Shown in pieces: positions 50,996 through 64,000 of a stretch of DNA of 64,000 nt. Position 1 is the stretch's first letter. Each line of letters starts with the position of its first letter. The stretch spans positions 1,922,001 through 1,986,000 of the forward strand of contig JAMPIT010000481.1 in assembly GCA_026261815.1 (NCBI GenBank). Direction: 5' to 3'. Made by a program: the position numbers and the translations under genes. The notes below the pieces were generated by a model. The model saw nothing but the letters and a program-made list of their open reading frames with translations, had not been told where the DNA came from and ran no database searches. Source of the stretch: Monarcha castaneiventris obscurior. Lineage: Eukaryota; Chordata; Aves; Passeriformes; Monarchidae.

Positions 50996-53900
50996 CAAGC
51001 CCCTATCGTCTTCACTACACCAGCTGCAAGGGGATGCAGCAGAATACTGGAGTAAAGAAGTTGCTGCAAATTTCCTGTAAGTACAATTTACCAGAACACA
51101 AAAAATGGGAGAGGATTCCTTTACAGCTCATGTCATGGGTCCAGATTTATAGTTTGGGGCTAGAAGAACCTGGAGTCTGTGGTTCTGCAAAAGCATTCTG
51201 CCACACCAACGCAATCCCAGCCAGAGGGAGAGTCAGCCCCATGGCTGCAAGGATGCATTAGTTCACATTCTTAGTGCTTCATAACAAATGATCTTTTTAT
51301 GAGAGCTGGGTTTTGAACACAAATCCCAAAATACACACCCCACACTGCCTGGGAAGTGTAATGCATCTCAGGCATAGTACATTTTCATTATTTGGTGTGA
51401 CTTTGAGTCCTTCTTTGTGGTATTTTTAAACTATAGATTCTCTGCATAGCATACTTTGGTGTTGGAAATGTTACAGTGCTATGGATAAAAATGGAAATGG
51501 TGGGACCATGGTTTTGACTTAGAGTGACTGGCTCACTATTAGAAAATTTATGCCTTATAGAATGATGAATCAATGAAATGTAGATTTGGGAATGCTCTTC
51601 AGAGGTTTTGCAGTCCCAATACTTAAATACTCTGTGGTCTTCTAGGATTCCAGCAATTACTTCTCAAAGTCTGCAGAAAAGATAACTAGCAAGGGCTTTT
51701 GTTACCATATGGTGACCTGCACTCCCACCAGAAAATGTTTAAACTTTCATAAATCACAAAGACTGCAAGAGACATTCTCTTCGTTTGAGGTAGGATCCAC
51801 TGGGAATTCAGTTCTCTGAATTTTATGATTTTCAGCTTTTTTTCTCAAAAAACCTCTCTCACCCCAAAACCAATGCCCCAATACACAAGAACACTGCAGG
51901 AAAAGCTATGAAAGCATTTTCTGAGGCTCCTGCCATTTTAAGCCACATTCACTGTTTGTCTTACACCAAATATAAAAATCCAAACACCCTCCAAGCAGTT
52001 ATCTGTAGGCACTGGTTTCAGTGGGAATCATTGCTCTGGGGCTTCTAGTTTGACATAAATCCATCTATTAGCACATTTCAATTCCTGATTGGAAGGTAAA
52101 GAAACAGGCAGTCACCTCAAGACTATGCAGTGTATATAAACTGAACAGTGCATGAAAGTTACACTGAGATGTGGCTCCAGAGCTGTGTGGACCTTCTCCA
52201 CAAAAGCTGGAGATGTTGAGAGCTGGGCACAGCAGCAAGGAGCCCATTCTCACTGCTTGATCATGGCTCTGATCTCTGTTACCTGTGGAGGGCGGCAGCC
52301 GCTGGCTACAAGGATTGGAAGCATTTGTGCCAAAATGCAGCTATTTTTACTGCAAACCTTAAAAACAAGCCTGTTCCAGAGCTGAATTTTCACAGAACAG
52401 ACAAATATGGTCTTTTCAGTCACACACAGAGGCACATTCTCCAGGTCCTGTCTCACACTCATGATGTGGGTTGTGCTCACCTAAGTGCTGTTTACACACC
52501 TTCAACGAGATCACAACTCCATCTTCAATATTTAGATGTTGCTCCTAAAATGCTCACTGAAGTGTGTAATGAACAAAGAAACAGAATCACGGTGTGGCAG
52601 TGAGAGACTTTCTTGGGATAGTCAGGATACTGGTAGGCACTGCTGACCTCCTCCTTCCTATGGGATGCAATATGCTATATCCAAGAGAGGTTTCATTTAA
52701 AAAGGGTTTTATTGCCAGAAAGGTATCTTTTGTGAACACTGATGAAAACAATGTTATCTAAAGGAGACACCCAGAAATGCATGACAACATGAAATAGGAC
52801 TATGAGACATGAGCCATGGAAAAGTGGATATCCCCTATTTTTTTTAATTGGCTTGTGATTCCCAAATGGGAATCCTTTGAGAGCAGGTATTTGGATCAGT
52901 TTATATAATTGGCAAGTGAGCATGGGGACAGATTATGAAAGGATGGTCAAATAATTTGTGCTCTGCTGAGTTTACACAGTGGAATGAGTCTGAACTAAAG
53001 ACAGACTTGAGAATTAACACGAATCCCAGAGCTCCGTATACTGAAATAATTAGTGTCAGCTCAGCAAGGCAATACCAGCCTTTTTAGTCTGTATGAAATA
53101 CTTGCTGGCAGGTGACTAGACAGTGACTAGCTTGCTTGTCACTCTTGATGATGTTTTCCTATATTAGAATAAATCATCAACATGACTCTGAATTTGATAT
53201 GTAGAATTTCAAAAGCATCTTGCAACAACAATTTTTTTTTCTTTATTTAAACAACAGCTCTTTTTTATCTTCATTTGTTGACAATGCATTCTCATGACCT
53301 TAATTTCTCTGGTGTTGTTTAAATATGTTGTACATGTTTTCTGCTGTTTAAAAGCTGTGAGACAAATGCAGTAACAAAGTCTGGTGAGTATAAATGCCAG
53401 AACTATTCAGATCTCTGACTGAAACATCCAAGAACATATCTGGAATAACAGCATCGTCTAACTGTGAGCCCCAGAAAACTCTCCTGTGTTTTCGAGTTTG
53501 CAAGAATCTAAAGTTCAGCTCAAAAGCAGAATGTGACACCAAATTCAATTAATTCTAAAATACAGCTTCCAATTCTGGTTTTGCTGAATAACAGTTTTTA
53601 CTGAGATTACAACTGCTCCTTCTTTCATGGCCTTGCTGGCCATATGCTTTCCGGAATCTCAGAAACATTTTTGAAAGATAAAATATTCCTCTATCTTTTG
53701 TAGTGTCACCAGAACACAAACTGTCCATAGTCATTCAAAAAATCAAGTCAAGCACCTCTAGTGCTGCTGCTTTAGGGTGATTTCCTTCCCACTGTTTTTG
53801 TGACTCATATATGGCACAAGGGTGCAGCTCAAGGGAAGGCAATGCATGAAACACATGTCCATTGGAAAGTGAAATCCACTCTCCATTCCAAAAATTACCC

Positions 53901-54616
53901 GGTGACATTTATAACTTGTTACAACAGGATCAAACTCCAAACACAGAACATGTGAGCACAGTCTTTGGTAATACAAAGATAATTAAAAGAGGATATAAAA
54001 TAGTCAGATAATTCAGTAATTATGCCTGTCTATCACTTTAGGACACTGATAAGCTAGAGAAATACAGCTGAGCCAAAACAGATGAAAACCTTCAAGATCA
54101 AGGGGAAAAAGTAATTACAAAGTGTGGGATGAAGGAAAACAACGGGAGAAGAGCCCATGCTGGGATGTAAACTTGTTAGGAGAGCTTGGATTCAGTAGGA
54201 TCTAATGCCTTAGTATTTGTATTGGGGCCGAATCTTTCAGAGCTTGCTGATGAAGCTGAGCAGTCCTGTGCTGGCTGCATTATTTAAAGCCCAAATTCTG
54301 CAAGCCTGGGATTGACACTTGGCTCTGAGTTATCCCATGTCTCTTCCAGTGGGCTTCTGGCCCATATCTGTGACACACAGGGACAACGCCAGTGCTGGCA
54401 AATCATAACGCAGCCATTGCATCTTCTGCTGATAAATGCTTCTTTGGAACGTGCAACTCTAGTATTTTTTATGAGCAGTTGTAGGGCAGGGGAAGGGCCT
54501 CTCAGAGACCATCCTCCCTGCCCTCCCTGATATGGCAGTCATGCAGCACATTGTGGCAGAATCTGCCCTGCAATCCCCCTTGCCACTTTCTTGGTTTGGG
54601 GTTTTTTTTTGGCTAT

Positions 54617-54686
54617 TAGCTGAAATCAATTAAAAACATATTGAAGTCAATCAGAAACCTTTCACTGGGATGGCAGATCAAGCTCT
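54617..54686. repeat. Trace of ancient palindromic amniote repeat
   Basis: AGCTGAAATCAATT is shared with the copy near 25.47 kb, followed by ATTGAAGTCAATCAGAAACC and CACTGGGATGGCAGATCA. Degenerate. Confidence 0.4.
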
Positions 54687-57600
54687 CAGAAAGCAGTGTG
54701 AGGTTGGAGGAGGTGCAGCCTCACCTCTAAAGATTGTGAAAAGAACTTTCTTCTCCCAGGCTGCTTCACAGAAGGCGTAGGGGTGTCTTGGAGCCCATGT
54801 CAGCAGCTTCAATGGCCTCTGCCAGGAGTAATTTCCAGCCCCTTTTCAGTCTAGAATTGCCTTTAAGGGTGGGGAACACAACCTGCTGCACTCAGAAGAG
54901 GACACGGAGCTAAACCCCAAAGGGACTGTCAGACTTCAAAAACAGATTTAGGATGCCTTACTCCAAACTGGTGAGGCTGCAGGGTGCTTCAACTAACCCC
55001 ACTTACACCATGATGTTGAGAGCTCAGGGACATTTCTTGGCACAGAGGATAAAGGATAAGTTGGAAAAGCCATCTAGAAAGTCTATAAGCTCCTGTCAGT
55101 GCTGGTCTTGGACTCGTCAGCCTTTCATTTGTTGGGAGACTCAGACTAAACCCAACCTCTGCTCGTGAAAGAGGTCAAAAAATAATCCCCTGACAGAACA
55201 GAAACCGTGGGATGCCAGCAGCCCCTCCAGCCCTATCCGGCTCGTGGCAAGAAGGCTACGAGCCGCTGACTTTTCACTAGCCCACAAATAAAAGCAGTGA
55301 GTGTGAAGAAACACCAGCTTTCACCTTCCGCTACACTTAGCAGTAGCCAGTCTCGCCAGCTGGCTTGTCTCCCCTCCCAGCCAACCTGCCTTTGATATCC
55401 GTCAGCCTCTGGCTACGGAGACATCTGGAAGTTATTATCCAGCAGAGCGTATCACAAACCCATTTACATAATATAATATCATATTTTGTGTTCCTGCTTA
55501 GCTGAGCATTTTGGATCACTCTAATGTTTGGGTAAATAAGCCACCATTCCCCGCATATAAATAACAAGCGAGTCTTAGTTTGGTGGAGATTAATAATTTC
55601 ATAGGGCTCAACCCGAAAAATGAAATGCTCCAGATTCAGCACTAAAATATATTATTATTGCACTTGCAATAAAAAGTACCTGCAACTGAAGTAGAGGAAA
55701 TAAGGCCTTTATTTCCCAGGTATCAAAATTATTTATGATTTAACCTGTTTTATTTATATGCCAGTCTTATTATTTTCATAGGATCTTTAACACTTCACAC
55801 TACACATTTTTCAGAAAAGAAATAATAGTTGGGTTGCTTTGTTTCTATGTCACTTGTAGGGTTTAACTGAGGCAATGTGGTTTTAACATATTTTTATCAC
55901 TACAAGGGGATACAAAGCCACCTTTAGTCCGTTGCTCAAACGTATTTCCCTTCATCTCCTATATCAATATACATTTTGAAAACTGGTACCATTTTCTACC
56001 AGGGAAAAAAAGAATCTATTTAAAAATATTTAATCTGAAGCATTTTTGCTTGTTTCCATGGTAGCTGCGGAAAGGACAGGAGAAAATGATATTTACCAAA
56101 CAGAAAATAAGACAATGAAAATAGAGCTTAGTTCTTTAACAAAGAGAACATGAGAGCGCTGCAAAATAAACATTTGCATGAATTCTGTTCTAAGGAAACA
56201 ACATTTTGCTGACATCAAGGATGGCAGTGGAGGACGAATGAACCCTTTTTTCCCAAAATGCACCATTTCTCCAGTTTTTGATCTTTCCGTATAGAAAGAT
56301 ATTTCATTTTGTGTTCTCATACAGTAGAATGAAAGGGTTGCAGAACAAACAGCAAATTTATTTATTTTACGGTAATTGATTCCTTTTTTATTTAGGTCAC
56401 TGCTGAATTCGCTGAAGTTGGAGACAGGAAAAAAAGTAGTTTTAAAAAGATCAGACTTTTTTAGTTTAGACTTTAATTTATTATAGTTGTGCTATGTGAA
56501 GCTATTATTTAGGAAGTGCACATGTAAGGAATCCATAATCTGTTTTTCTCCTTGTCCACCCTCTAGAACTCTGCGATGACTGTCTGTATTAGCTTTATTT
56601 ACTAATAGTTGTAAGCTGTGGTAAATTTAATCAAAGATAGCTTCATGTCACATCCCATTACCATCATGGCATAAATTGCCATTCATGAATGATTTGTGTC
56701 AAAGAGCTCTGAAAACTATTGTTTTAGCAGCAAGATGTTCCAACATGCACAGCTCTTCAGCAGGGGCATTAAATTAATGTGTTTGCAGAGAAGCCACTAA
56801 TTGACAATGAGATGGGATTTTGGCAGTACACTTCCACTTTAAAGATAATGAACAGTGTTCAGACACAGAGAAGAACCCCCTCTGCTCCTAAAACTATACA
56901 AGTAATTTCTGGTATAAACAGGAATAGAGGGAACCAATCCTGACAGGATATTTCCAGTACCCAAGCAAGCTGTTTGATCATCACGACTTCCAAAAGCAAA
57001 CAGTGGAATTGCAGCGTTTGTGACCTTTATCAAATCTGGCTACGTACAGTCAAGAATGTTATGTTTGGTTAGGAACTCATTAAACAAAATTACCTCTCTA
57101 TTTATAGAAACCATACAAGTACAGTGTAAAACATTTTAATTAAATCAGCTAGTTAAGCAAAAATTCATTACTTTTTGTTTTTATCAGCTAGCAGTGGGGC
57201 TGCATAGAGCAGTTCACATTAGAGTCAATTAGTAAGAAAAATTGTCAGATTTGGCAAGTGCATGAGCTTCCAGAACACATCAGCTGACAGGGAAGAAAAA
57301 GTTTGACTAAAAGCTAACCAAGTTACTGCCCTCAGAGGAGGAGAATGAGCCACGTAACACACACAAATGCATCAGCTATGCCAAAACCCCTTGTTCCCAA
57401 GGAGTCAGTGTCAAAGCTCTACATGCCATGTTCCTTGAGAGCTGAAAAATGAGGCATGCATGCAAATTTAAGGTTGTTAGGTATCTGGCTGGCTTTGCAG
57501 GCTTTGGAAAATTTTACCCGATAGAACTAATAAAATGTGATCAGCATGACCGAGGAATCAAAATGTTCCTTGGTATTGCAGGGCTGCAAAGCAGGAAAAA

Positions 57601-60600
57601 AGCTGAAGAAGAGTAGCAGGTAAAACCAGGGAATTTTTAAATAGGGAGAACATGACACACTGGCTTGTGAGTGAGGCAGGAGAAGATCCTTTCTTTGCAA
57701 AAGGTGCAGCAGGGCCCTTTGTGGGTAACTGTAATTAAATGCTGAGTTAAGTCTGGACTCCAGAGAAAAGAGATGCATCAGCTCTGGGCGTAACCCATGT
57801 GGTTACCACAGAAGGCTCTTGTTTAAAAAACCCAACAAACACAAGCTATTCTCTATGATCAGAAAACCTAACAAGGTTGGTGAGGGCCCCATGGACACAG
57901 GCTGCAGCTAATGTCCCTGGGGCCAGAACGAGGCTTTTCGGGTGCCTGCTGACCAGGCTGGGACAGGAAGTGTTGATTTTCCAGTAGAATTTAATTGCAA
58001 TTCAGAAATCTCCTGAACTCACCCACACCTTCTGTTGGGTAAGTTGTCACCAATTTAAGCTGAAATGTAGCCCAGTCACCAGAGCACTTCAATAGGCTTT
58101 GCTTTTGTGCTGCAGAGTCAGGACGGGCGCGGGCAGAGCGCTCACTTCGTTACTGAGCAGACAAAAAATGCCCACAGGATCTCTAGGGGATGGGAGTTTC
58201 AGCTGGGAAGGAGAGGCAGAGCTGTGCTCAGACTTATTCTGTTCTACCTCACGGATGATTAGAGGCACCTCCTGGCCAGTGCACTGCTGGCAGGGTTTCA
58301 AATGATCTTCCTCTACCATTCTCTGGAAGAATCACATATCAAAGCAAGTACATTAGAAATCCATCTGCCTTTGGTGAAATCTTTCATGGCTCCCACAGGT
58401 TTCCAGCACCTGTGATACTCTCCTTGTCATTGTCAGGCTTTGAATATTGCAAGAGCCTTCAATGGACAGAAGAAGAAGAAGATGACATCATCCACAAAGC
58501 ACAGCTCTTGATGTACTTTTCCTCCTCAGTTTAAAGCTTGAACATCTTATCCCAACAAGAAGAGTTCTGATGAGGTTGTTTCCTTGCAAAGCTCCCCACA
58601 TCAACTTGACCTTTTCACACTCCCTTTGTAAGATCTAATCTCACAGTGCTTCTCAGGTAGGATTGTTTAAGAAACATCTAAATTACTATTGTACTCTACC
58701 TTCTAGTGTTTACAAAGAGACGCTTCTATCTTCAAGTTAATGTCATTCTCATAATTTGGAGAAGCCATACACAATGGTTTCAGAACCACAAGTACTTCTC
58801 AAGAGCAGGGCTATTAAATCACAAAATACTCACACTTGTTACCTGTAGGTTGGGAATTAAGGTGGTAGATCTTGTCACATACTATACAGTGAAAACCACT
58901 ATTGCAGCTTGGAATTACCTCTCTCATCCTGCACCTAATCTTGAGAAAAATGTAGGAAATAACTGGGCTAGCAAGCTGAGTTCTTCCCCCCCAGTAAAAC
59001 TTCTAACAAATAATTGAAAACATGGTTCCAAAACACATTTCTTTTGCTTCTAAAACTCAGACTACTACAAGTGCTCTTCATCGCAGAAAGAACTGGGAGC
59101 AAGTCTACCCCTTAAAAAGCCTGTGAAAAATTTTAATCTCATTTTATTTTTCTAAAGCCATGAGGTTCAAAAGGTACATGAATTAAAATAATCATAATGA
59201 ATTAAATGTAACAATACTCCTCCTCTTCATAATGTTTGCAAGTAAAAAGATCACAAGAGATTTAAAAGATCACAGGCGCTGCTGCTACTTTAGCACAAAG
59301 CAAAGTAATTCAGCCTGGTACTTCTCCTCAGTGCTAGCGTGAGAATTTGCCCTTTCAAGTTATCCTTTGGTTATTTCAAGAGGCTCTTGAGAAAAGACTG
59401 CTCTTCTTTTTTTTCTCCAATTCCAGAGTGCACCTAAGAAATGCTCAAATTTGACCATGAGGACACATTCAATTTATCTCTATTTGCAAGATGAAACTTA
59501 AGCCTGAGTTTAAATGCTTTGCTGGGTGGCGACAGTGTTTGAGATCCCACTCCTTGCCAGGCCCTCAGGCCACCCTGCCCTGGACACCCATCCCTGGCTC
59601 CTCTCCTCCAGCTGGACATGCCACAGGGTCACTACCTCATTCAACAATCCAGGACCTGGCCTCCAGAGGCCAGGAGGAGCCACAACCCTCCTTTACACTG
59701 AGCTTGTTTCTACCAATCTGTCTTAGCTTGCTGGGCTAAAGGAAAGATTCTGGACACCCACAGCCCCTAAAAAAAAGTTTATGTTAATAGGTGTGCCTGC
59801 ATGAAGCAGTTTTTGTCTATGCTCAAACTCGTTTACAAGCAGCTGTCAACAGATTATCACAGCGATGAAGGTATTGAAGGTATTTTTAGGATATCCAGTC
59901 CAAAATATTTTTTTTGAAGTGGCAGTCAGACTTCAGCAGTTACCAACAAAGAACATGAAATGGGAGGTCAAAAGCTTTGATCTGGCAAGGGCAAGGCACA
60001 CATCACAGGCAGGAGCACGCAGCAGTCCAAGGGTTTTTTTTATCAGAAAAAACTTATTTCTGTGTAGGCAGTTCAATCCTGAGGACTTCTTTTTGTTTGA
60101 AGGAAGACAGATCTGGAGTGAATTTCACTTACAGATGGTCTTTTGAGCATGGCTTTGAGCCTGACCCTTGGTATGATGCTGACTGCTTAAGAACTAAATG
60201 CAGCAAGTGCAGTGCTTGGAAACTTCCCATAGTGGGCTGATTTTCCAAGGCAATGAGCACCTGTGTGTCATATCCTATCCTGGCTTCAGCACAAGGCAGT
60301 GGGATTCAGCAGCCCTGAAAATCAGGCCAGGAAAGTTCACGTGTTTGCACAAACACCACTCTCCCCTCCTGCAATGATTACATGCGAGGTGTTCAAATTC
60401 ACTTAAGCATGAGGTCATGCAAGTTCAGCAGATGCATCTTCATTAGACTTGCACAGTTATCATGAGCAGTCTCACTGGTAACAATTATATGATACTAATT
60501 TATTAGTCATCCTCTTTCTCATCTTTTCCACTGATCTGATTTGTTAAAACCCCAAACAATGTCTCACAAGTTATCTGAAGGAAACAGAAATCTCTGTATG

Positions 60601-62222
60601 CACCCTCCCTGGCAGATAAATCCAAGTCTTGCTTCACTGATGAGATACAGAAATAAAAATTATTCCAGCTGCCATTTTGCTGGATTTAGTTACTGACTGG
60701 GATCCCCCACAGTGGTACTGAAAGAGGACAGTGTCAGTGTAATGACCCAGTACTTAAAATAGGCATCAGTATCATTAGAAAAAAGGCAGGATGACAACTA
60801 AAACCTCATTTTTCAGCCCTTCTCTAGGGATAAAACAGTTTGATGGGGCAAACTCCCATCACCCTGATGCCATAGATAACATCTCAGTGCAGGAAAAAAG
60901 AAGAAGGAAAGGAACACGTGTTTTCTTGTTTCCTCCAGGTGCACCCACTCCAGAGCATCAGGGAGACCAGAGTCATTGGAAGCACAGCTCCCACCTAAAC
61001 TCTGATTTTCTTCCCTCAAGGGAAGGCTCCCCAGCCTCGTGCAGAGCATGCTGGCTGCACAATAACACAGGTCATGAATGAGAGCAGTGCTGAATAAGCC
61101 TTTCCTTGCCCAGAGACCTTTGTGCTTGTGATCAGCAATAAAAGGCTGTACTTGGAATTTAAAATCTCAGCCAGGTAAAATACCACAGATGATTATTTAA
61201 AGGCTTTAAATAAAAGAAACCCTCTGTCTGTAAGAATCAGCTTTTCACATTCACATTGTATGGCTGTGGACTCATGGCTGGGTTATGAAAGCAGCCCAAA
61301 ATAAGATGAGACATAATAAAATGCAAGCTGGGCTTAAGCAAGAATTGATTTCTGACAGCAGTTCTCAATGTTTTAAGCACTAGCTGCAGACCTCATATAT
61401 TTCCAAGTTTAACTGCACAATTCCCAGTGATTTAACATTACAAAACTTTACATATTTCCATGCTCAGAATTTGAAAAGCTCAAACAATGAGAAACTTTGG
61501 TTGACACAAACACGATTCAAAGAAAACAGTATTTTTTTTTTTCCAAACTAAGTCACTGGCAGCAGATGACTGACATCCTACATGTGCTGAATATATCCTG
61601 TACCTCTAAGCTCCTCTGCTGTGAATTCCTTTCTATGCTGTATTTCTATGATCTGGATTTTAACTTTTGAGGTGAGAACTACAGAAAAATAGATGGCTGA
61701 ATAAATACACAAGAAAATCTGCCAGATGTGCCTTAAACACATGAAAGGGTTGCAAATTAAAGAAAACAATCAATATAAATGAGAAGGTCAGAACTTCAGA
61801 TGGGATGAGCCAACACAGGGAGTGGAGGAAGCTGATTTTCAAGGAATCATGAGGAGGAGCTTGGACTGATGGACACAGAGGGCAGGGGTAGGATGTGAAG
61901 GATAAATGGTACAATATTTCTACTCGTGCACTTGGAAGGACTTGAGTTTCTGTAACTAAAATCAGGACACTGAAGACTGCAGTCCTCAGCAATGTCACTG
62001 TTCACAAACAGAATCTTCATTTTTAGACTTTTGGTTGAATCAATATCCAATTTTTCAAAATAATAGCAGGCACTCTTAGAAAAGAAGACACTACACAGCT
62101 AATTCCAGATAAGTAAAGCCTGGCTTTACTTTGTTTTCTTCTGGAGCATTATCCCACTCAAGTTCATCTTTCACAAATGCTGACACAAGCCACAAAGACT
62201 TTATATTATTTCATAAAACAGC

Positions 62223-62308
62223 ATCTTTTCTCTTTACTTTTTTCTTTTCTTTTTTCTTTTTTTCTCTTTTGTTCTCTTTTCTCTTTTCTTTTCTCTTTCC
62301 TTCTTCCC
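62223..62308 (+). repeat. Long polypyrimidine tract (T/C only with two interruptions)
   Basis: About 86 bases of T and C with only one A (62236) and one G (62271), built of CTTTT, TTTCT and CTCTTTT units. The plus-strand frames here are only a translation of the tract. On the CDH4 (minus) strand it is a GA-rich purine run. Confidence 0.92.
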
Positions 62309-64000
62309 AAACTTCACCCACAGTCCAGACTGATACTTTCAATTGGAAGAACAGGCAGCCAGACAAGAACAGTAGAAGAAACTTTATCTTAAGTATTTAT
62401 TGTTATGCTGGAATATCACTCAGTTTCCTCTGGGGTAATTCAGCACTCTTGTGGGAAATATGTGACCTCATTTGCATTTTCTAATTGAATTGCTATCAGG
62501 TTTCCTGCAAGACTGAACAAAAAAGTTCCTCGAGTTACTAACATCACTTGTATTAACCAGAAAAAAAAGTTTACATTCAAGTGTTTGCTGGGGAGGAGGG
62601 GAAATGTATGCTTCATGTATCATAAAATACATTTTTAAAGTATTTGCCTTCTTTTCTATAATTCCATCCTACTAGCATGACACTCTAATGTAGTAGTTAG
62701 AACTCTTTCATTGCAGTGCTTCTCACTGAAAACTGGCAGGTTTGCCCAGGTTATTCAGTCATCTGAAACAATCAGCACATTTATAAGGCTGACACTGTAA
62801 AAGAGGGGAAAATTGTCACTGCATTGGGTCCCTCCCCATTAAAATGTCAGGTTGTATCAAGAGCAAGGCTCAGCTGGGGCATCTGGGGCACAGCTATGGA
62901 CACCAAACCTTCTGATTTTGCAGTGAAAGCACACGAGGGGAGGACTGACCCAGCAAGAAATGATCTGCTGCCTTGGAAGCCCTTGGCCACCACTGAAGTG
63001 CTCTCAGCCTGTGACACAGATTTTCAGCCTTAACAAGAAAGGATCACAGACACAAAGGATCATTTATTGATGGATTAATCTGCTGTGCTCTCCTGGAAAG
63101 CAGCCCACTGCCCCCACCGTGCAGGCAGGCTCACTCCTGGCCCCCCAAAACCTCAGCTAGTAGCCCAAAAACATCGATTTCTCCTCTAACATTTATTCTG
63201 TATTTTAACCTCCACAATAAACCAAATATCTAATAATGGCCATTCCAGGAGGGCTGGTTTTGATGCAGCTTTAATCCCTGGATAATCATGAACTAAATTC
63301 TGATTTATCCTTTCAGAGGGGGTTCTGAGGGGCACCAAGCCCCCCATCACAAGGGGCTGCTCTCTCTGAGGGCCATTGCTCATGGAGAGGAGGAGGAACA
63401 CAGTAAAAGGACTTTTGTTGTGCTGTAAGTGCCAACAAACAGTGATCAGCAGGTGCAGTAACCAAATTTCATGCCAATTATTTATAATGTCTGGGAACTG
63501 TTCAGCATTTTTGCAAAATCAGTCACTAATTTACAAAGTAAAATGGAAATGAATGGATGCACCAGAAGAAAACTGGTCTCTCTCCCTCACTCAGGTCACC
63601 TCCTTTCTCTCCCATATTTGCCATCTCTATATCCTGAATATAACAAAAGAGTCTGAAATGTCTTTAAAAATATATATATAGTTCTGCTTGAGTCATATTA
63701 CACTACACAGCACCAAATGTGAAATCTGCTTCTTGTAAAAGCCATAAAACATATAAGGGTCATGGCCTGAAACATACTGAACTAGATATTGTAAGGTTTG
63801 GGGTTCTTTTTTCAGCACAAACACTATTATTTTTTAAAATAATCTCATAATCATATTTGTTTCTTTGGTAAACAAAGGATTATTTTGCTTGCAAAAACCA
63901 CAGGCATTTAAATAAAACACAAGTCGGATGCCTGCTATAGGGACTCACAATAACACTGCTTATGACCTTGTCATTAGTCTTGTTTTCCGTATTTTTCCAG

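Larger units (their letters stand above)
50730..64000 (-). other. CDH4: CDH4 intron upstream of the recognised exon (partial)
   Basis: This 13 kb precedes the exon in transcription order. The preceding exon should encode the middle of the cadherin propeptide (a block ending in an EKW-type motif); I did not find it on the minus strand. The interval holds one CR1 tail next to the exon, an ancient repeat trace near 54.6 kb, a C8 run at 58986-58993 and a long pyrimidine tract near 62.25 kb. No other gene is supported. Confidence 0.75.

Noticed and set aside
58089..58319. Overlapping open frames on both strands after a CTGCAG that looks like an acceptor
   Set aside because: Checked as a possible upstream cadherin exon: no propeptide motif in any frame and no matching donor. 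Left as intron.

Overview
The window is vertebrate nuclear DNA, almost certainly from a bird. It has one clearly recognisable protein-coding exon, two old CR1 LINE 3' tails (one ending in two copies of the ATTCTATG-type octamer typical of sauropsid and especially avian CR1), a low density of repeats and moderate GC. No bacterial-type gene organisation is present. The open frames scattered through both strands are short, overlap one another and resemble no family I recognise.

The exon is at 50553-50729 on the minus strand. It encodes the end of the propeptide, the furin-type cleavage site and the start of the first cadherin repeat of a classical (type I) cadherin. The residues around the cleavage site and before it fit R-cadherin (CDH4) better than N-cadherin (CDH2). 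The exon is 59 codons, in frame at both ends, with a good branch point, pyrimidine tract, AG acceptor and GTGAGT donor. By the usual classical-cadherin layout it is exon 4. The gene runs right to left, so 50730-64000 is the upstream intron (partial) and 1-50552 is the downstream intron (partial). I could not find the neighbouring exons, so both introns probably run past the window, the downstream one for more than 50 kb.

Layout: 1-50552 is intron with degenerate ancient repeats, one CR1 tail (about 3260), simple repeats, GC-richer patches (13.7-14.2, 21.5, 22.5-23.4, 40.6-41.1 kb), a pair of adjacent minisatellites at 42.95-43.14 kb, and an intragenic CpG-rich island at about 50.12-50.72 kb that runs across the exon and its donor. 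50730-64000 holds a CR1 tail only about 137 bases from the acceptor, then unremarkable intron with a long polypyrimidine tract near 62.25 kb.

I see no novel multi-gene system. The points most worth checking are the orphan CpG island with its perfect short-loop G-quadruplex motif, the paired minisatellites, a symmetric double E-box, and a scattered family of short ancient palindromic repeat relics.
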